A DNA stretch of 64,000 bases, from the NCBI RefSeq assembly GCF_002278035.1, contig NZ_CP022603.1, positions 1-64,000 on the forward strand, read 5' to 3'. Under the pieces are notes generated by a model. The model was not told the DNA's origin and searched no databases. It saw only the letters and a program-made list of their open reading frames with translations. Below, one piece after another: positions 61,046 through 64,000 of this stretch; position 1 is the first letter of the stretch; each line of letters opens with the position of its first letter. Source of the stretch: Ochrobactrum quorumnocens (GTDB lineage Bacteria > Pseudomonadota > Alphaproteobacteria > Rhizobiales > Rhizobiaceae). Both the position numbers and the translations under genes were made by a program.

Positions 61046-62014
61046 ATGTTCTGGCGCGGTTTGGCATGTCGTATTGGCATAGCCTTGTTTGGCCTTCAAT
61101 TATGCATCGCTCATGCGTATGCTGTTGATGCTGCTTGCGCCTATCGCGGTGCGCTGGACGAGCGCTATTGTGATGAGAACCGCGATCTTGTTGCTGATGC
61201 CCCCAAAGACTCTTCCCAATGGCGCGACCCGCAGACGCTTGTCTGGGCCTATTCGCCTATCGAAGACCCTGCAGTTTATGCCCGCCTTTTCAAGCCTTTC
61301 ACGCAGCATCTGGAAGCCTGTCTCGGTCGGCAAATTGTTTATTATCCAATTCAGTCGAGCGCTGACGAAATTGAGGCAATTCGTTCGGGCCGACTGCATT
61401 TTGCGGGCTTCTCAACCGGCCCGACAATTGAAGCGGTTAATCGGGCGGGTGCGGTACCTTTCGCAGCCAAGGGCACAGGCGACCAGATGCGCGGCTACCG
61501 GTTGGTTGCGGTTGTGCGTGCCGATTCCGCCTATGAGACGCTCAGCGATCTTAAAGGAAAGCGCATTGCGCACGCCTCACTGTTCTCAAATTCAGGAAAT
61601 GTTGCTCCACGTGCGCTCTTCCCCAAAGAGGGCCTGACGCCGGGACAGGACTACGCGCCGATCATGTCTGGCGGACACGACAAGTCGATCCTTGGAGTGG
61701 TCGCCGGTGATTATGATATGGCCGCTGTCGCGTCAGATGTGCTGGAACGTATGATTGACCGTGGGTTGGTCAAACGCGAAGCATTGCGCGTGATCTACGA
61801 GAGCGATCTGTTTCCGACCTCTTCCTTTGCCTATGCTCATAATCTTGCGCCATCGCTTGTGACTGAGATGAAGCGTTGCTTTTTCAATTTCACATTCACC
61901 TCGGAAATGAAGGCTGAATTTCAGGGCGACGATCACTTCATTCCCATCGACTACGGCTCGGCATGGTCTGTCGTCCGTGAGGTGAGTGAAAAGGCAGGCG
62001 CGCCGCCCCCATAG
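61046..62014 (+). CDS. PhnD-like phosphate/phosphonate-type substrate-binding protein
   Basis: 322 residues with a signal peptide (about 1-27, GIALFGLQLCIAHAYA) and a PhnD-family domain: WAYSPIEDPAVYARLFKPFT, SGRLHFAGFSTGPTIEAVNR, DLKGKRIAHASLFSNSGNVA, VAGDYDMAAVASDVL. GGGAGGA precedes ATG 61046. PhnD proteins bind phosphonates or phosphate-like anions. Unusually, the following permease is of the two-domain FbpB type, not PhnE, so the ligand could be an organophosphorus compound such as 2-aminoethylphosphonate. Confidence 0.83.
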   Translation: MFWRGLACRIGIALFGLQLCIAHAYAVDAACAYRGALDERYCDENRDLVADAPKDSSQWRDPQTLVWAYSPIEDPAVYARLFKPFTQHLEACLGRQIVYYPIQSSADEIEAIRSGRLHFAGFSTGPTIEAVNRAGAVPFAAKGTGDQMRGYRLVAVVRADSAYETLSDLKGKRIAHASLFSNSGNVAPRALFPKEGLTPGQDYAPIMSGGHDKSILGVVAGDYDMAAVASDVLERMIDRGLVKREALRVIYESDLFPTSSFAYAHNLAPSLVTEMKRCFFNFTFTSEMKAEFQGDDHFIPIDYGSAWSVVREVSEKAGAPPP

Positions 62015-62043
62015 TTTCGCTCAACAACGAGCGGAGTTTTCGC

Positions 62044-63945
62044 ATGGCATTCTTCCTACGCCAGCTCCCGCAGCAAGCCAGAAAATCCTCCAGTCGAAAT
62101 CCTCTTGGGTTCCGACAAGAGCAGCTTCGGCTCAAAGTGGATAAAATCATGAGTTATTACAAACAACTGACTTACAAATATAAGGTCTACAATGCAGATC
62201 CCACGACGTTGATCGGGGTTCTGCTTGCGGTCGCATTTGCTTATCTGATCGCAGCGCCCATCGTGTTGTTGTTGTCGGATGCGGTGCTGGTTCAGTTCGC
62301 TGATCGGGCACGTTCCGGCCAGCAGATTGGTGAGCTGACCTTTTACTACTTCAACCGGGCATTCTTCTCGGCAATCTCCACGGATGTGTTCTGGCGGCCG
62401 CTTTGGAATACGGCGATCATAGCTCTTGGTTCGATTGTGTTTGCACTTGTTACGGGCATTCCGCTGGCATGGCTTTTAAGCCGCACAAATTTGCCCGGCA
62501 AAAAGTGGTTCTCGACGGCATTGATCGTTCCTTACATGCTGCCATCGTGGACCTTCGCACTGGCTTGGCTGACCCTGTTTAAAAACCGCACCACCGGTGG
62601 TCAGCCAAGCTGGATGGAGGCGTTGGGCTTTTCACCACCTGATTGGCTTGCCTATGGCATGTTGCCGATCACCCTCATTTTGGCGATGCACTACACGCCG
62701 TTCGTAATTCTGCTGTTTGGCAACGCGTTGCGCCAGTTTGATTCCACCTTGGAAGATTCGGCTCGTGTCATGGGCGCAGGCAAATTACTGATAGCGCGCC
62801 GCATTATTCTGCCACTCATGCTGCCGTCGCTTGTTTCGGCTTCAACACTGATTTTCGCGAAGTGCCTCGGTGATTTCGGCGTGGCCTATATTCTGGGCGT
62901 GCCGATCGGCTTTGACGTGCTGGCAACGTCCCTGTTCCGTGCAATCTCGACCAGTCAGGCTGGCATGAGCGCAGTTCTCGCGGCAACCATTGTCGTCTTG
63001 GGCAGCATCTCGATCTTCCTCGATATGTATCTGCTCAAGGAAGCCCGCCGTTTCGTGACGATTGGCAATAAAGGTTCGATGAACCGTCAGACTGATCTTG
63101 GACGTTTCCGTGTGCCTGCATTCAGCTTTGCCATGCTGATGTTTGTTGTCAGCGCGTTTATTCCGCTAATGGCACTGCTGCTGACCACTGTCATGCGTGT
63201 TCCAGGCGTGTTTACGCTTGATAATTTCACGCTGGATTTCTGGATCGGAACCGATCTCAACACCACTGCCATGAGCAATGGCATTTTGCTGACGGGTGAA
63301 TTCTGGCGAGCAACCTGGAACACACTCTGGATTGTTGGCTCTGCTGCGATCGGTGCAGGCTTCCTTGGTTTGCTGGTTGGGTATGTCGTTGCGCGCACAC
63401 CGATTTCACTGGTCGGAAGCTTCCTGCGACAAGTGACTTTCCTGCCCTATCTGGTGCCGGGCATTGCATTTGCTGCGGCCTACCTCACGATGTTTGCAGT
63501 GCAGCGTGGTCCACTTCCGGCCCTTTACGGAACACCAATCCTCCTCGTTCTGGCAATCCTTGCCGATCAGATGCCATTCGCATCACGCGCAGGTATTTCG
63601 TCAATGATGCAGCTTGGCAAAGCGCCCGAAGAAGCGGCTCAGATCGCGGGTGCCGGTTTCTGGCGTCGTCTGGTTTCGATTGTCGCGCCGATCCAGAAAG
63701 GCTCTCTGGTTTCCGGGATTCTGCTGCCGTTCATCTCCGGCATCAAAGGCTTAAGCCTTGTTGTCGTGCTTGCTGTTCCGGGCACTGACGTTCTCACCAC
63801 CTATGCATTGCGCCTTGTCGATTACAGCTACAGTCAGGCCGCAAATGCAGTCGTTTTGATGATCTGCGTTATCGCATTTGGCGGCACGGTCATCGTTCAA
63901 AAACTCACCAACAGCAAACTGTCTGACGGATTGGGAGGCAAATAA
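62044..63945 (+). CDS. Two-domain ABC permease, FbpB/AfuB type
   Basis: 633 residues (598 if ATG 62149 is used; GGAG seven bases before ATG 62044 favours the longer form, whose extra 35 residues are basic and non-hydrophobic). About 12 helices in two BPD_transp_1 halves, each with a coupling loop: EDSARVMGAGKLLIARRIIL and EEAAQIAGAGFWRRLVSIVA. This layout is used for Fe3+, sugar-phosphate and 2-aminoethylphosphonate importers. It ends one base into the ATPase start. Confidence 0.87.
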   Translation: MAFFLRQLPQQARKSSSRNPLGFRQEQLRLKVDKIMSYYKQLTYKYKVYNADPTTLIGVLLAVAFAYLIAAPIVLLLSDAVLVQFADRARSGQQIGELTFYYFNRAFFSAISTDVFWRPLWNTAIIALGSIVFALVTGIPLAWLLSRTNLPGKKWFSTALIVPYMLPSWTFALAWLTLFKNRTTGGQPSWMEALGFSPPDWLAYGMLPITLILAMHYTPFVILLFGNALRQFDSTLEDSARVMGAGKLLIARRIILPLMLPSLVSASTLIFAKCLGDFGVAYILGVPIGFDVLATSLFRAISTSQAGMSAVLAATIVVLGSISIFLDMYLLKEARRFVTIGNKGSMNRQTDLGRFRVPAFSFAMLMFVVSAFIPLMALLLTTVMRVPGVFTLDNFTLDFWIGTDLNTTAMSNGILLTGEFWRATWNTLWIVGSAAIGAGFLGLLVGYVVARTPISLVGSFLRQVTFLPYLVPGIAFAAAYLTMFAVQRGPLPALYGTPILLVLAILADQMPFASRAGISSMMQLGKAPEEAAQIAGAGFWRRLVSIVAPIQKGSLVSGILLPFISGIKGLSLVVVLAVPGTDVLTTYALRLVDYSYSQAANAVVLMICVIAFGGTVIVQKLTNSKLSDGLGGK

Positions 63946-64000
63946 TGTCGAACATTACTATTCGCGATGTCAGAAAGAGCTACGGCAAAGCCACCCGCGC
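63945..64000 (+). CDS. ABC transporter ATP-binding protein (5' end only)
   Basis: ATG 63945 overlaps the permease TAA by one base and follows GGGAGGC. The 18 visible codons (SNITIRDVRKSYGKATR) match the beginning of an ABC ATPase, before the Walker A motif. The gene leaves the window and should energise the permease upstream. Confidence 0.75.
   Translation, partial: MSNITIRDVRKSYGKATR

Overview
The window reads as a chromosomal segment of an alphaproteobacterium of the Brucellaceae (Ochrobactrum/Brucella type). The evidence is the gene content (many ABC, TRAP and sugar-catabolism clusters under LacI, GntR and RpiR regulators), the protein sequences, and about 100-bp intergenic repeats ending in TAGAGC/GCTCTA that resemble the Bru-RS elements of that family. 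No rRNA, tRNA, phage, insertion sequence or CRISPR array was seen. The metabolic, accessory character suggests a secondary replicon, but that is inference.

Layout. (1) 0.3-8.6 kb: a GntR and a LacI regulator, then a non-phosphorylative sugar or cyclitol module (Gfo/Idh dehydrogenase, TIM-barrel isomerase, DUF4432 epimerase-like protein, SDR, lactonase, second LacI). (2) 8.6-14.5 kb, minus strand: a ribose-type ABC importer whose tandem ATPase is split into two overlapping genes, plus an M24 peptidase. (3) 14.7-19.3 kb: CaiB-type CoA-transferase, a solute-binding-like protein without signal peptide, a crotonase and an MHS-type MFS carrier. (4) 19.4-27.4 kb, minus strand: iron-type alcohol dehydrogenase, aldehyde dehydrogenase, PuuA-like glutamine synthetase, TRAP transporter and an N-formylglutamate amidohydrolase-like enzyme. 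Together they look like a gamma-glutamylation route for an amine or amino alcohol, with an RpiR regulator divergent. (5) 28.7-38.5 kb: polar amino-acid-type ABC importer, HpcH/HpaI aldolase, SDR, GntR, RraA-like protein, fucose-isomerase-like protein and FGGY kinase. Matching 16-bp palindromes precede the importer and the GntR gene.

(6) 38.5-48.1 kb: a photo-oxidative (singlet-oxygen) stress island. A photolyase, two cyclopropane-synthase-like methyltransferases, DUF1295, FAD amine-oxidase-like, DUF1365, DUF2147, DUF2177 and TspO genes sit next to a ChrR/RpoE pair. ChrR has its zinc ligands at the same positions as the Rhodobacter protein. Two promoters with TGA(T/A)CC, an 18-bp spacer and TA(A/T)GA(G/C) link the sigma factor to its own operon and to the lipid operon. 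(7) 48.1-51.7 kb: a GAF-GGDEF-EAL protein and a second ECF sigma/anti-sigma pair overlapping a small secreted protein. (8) 51.9-57.8 kb: MarR, EmrB- and EmrA-like efflux genes, two divergent EamA exporters and a decayed RpiR gene. (9) 57.8-64.0 kb: a response regulator, histidine kinase and binding-protein-like gene with overlapping ends, divergent from a PhnD-like binding protein, a two-domain FbpB-type permease and the start of an ATPase gene that runs off the window.

Five nearly complete copies and one partial copy of the repeat family lie between genes. Three supply the TAG stop codon of the neighbouring gene, and another abuts a TAA.
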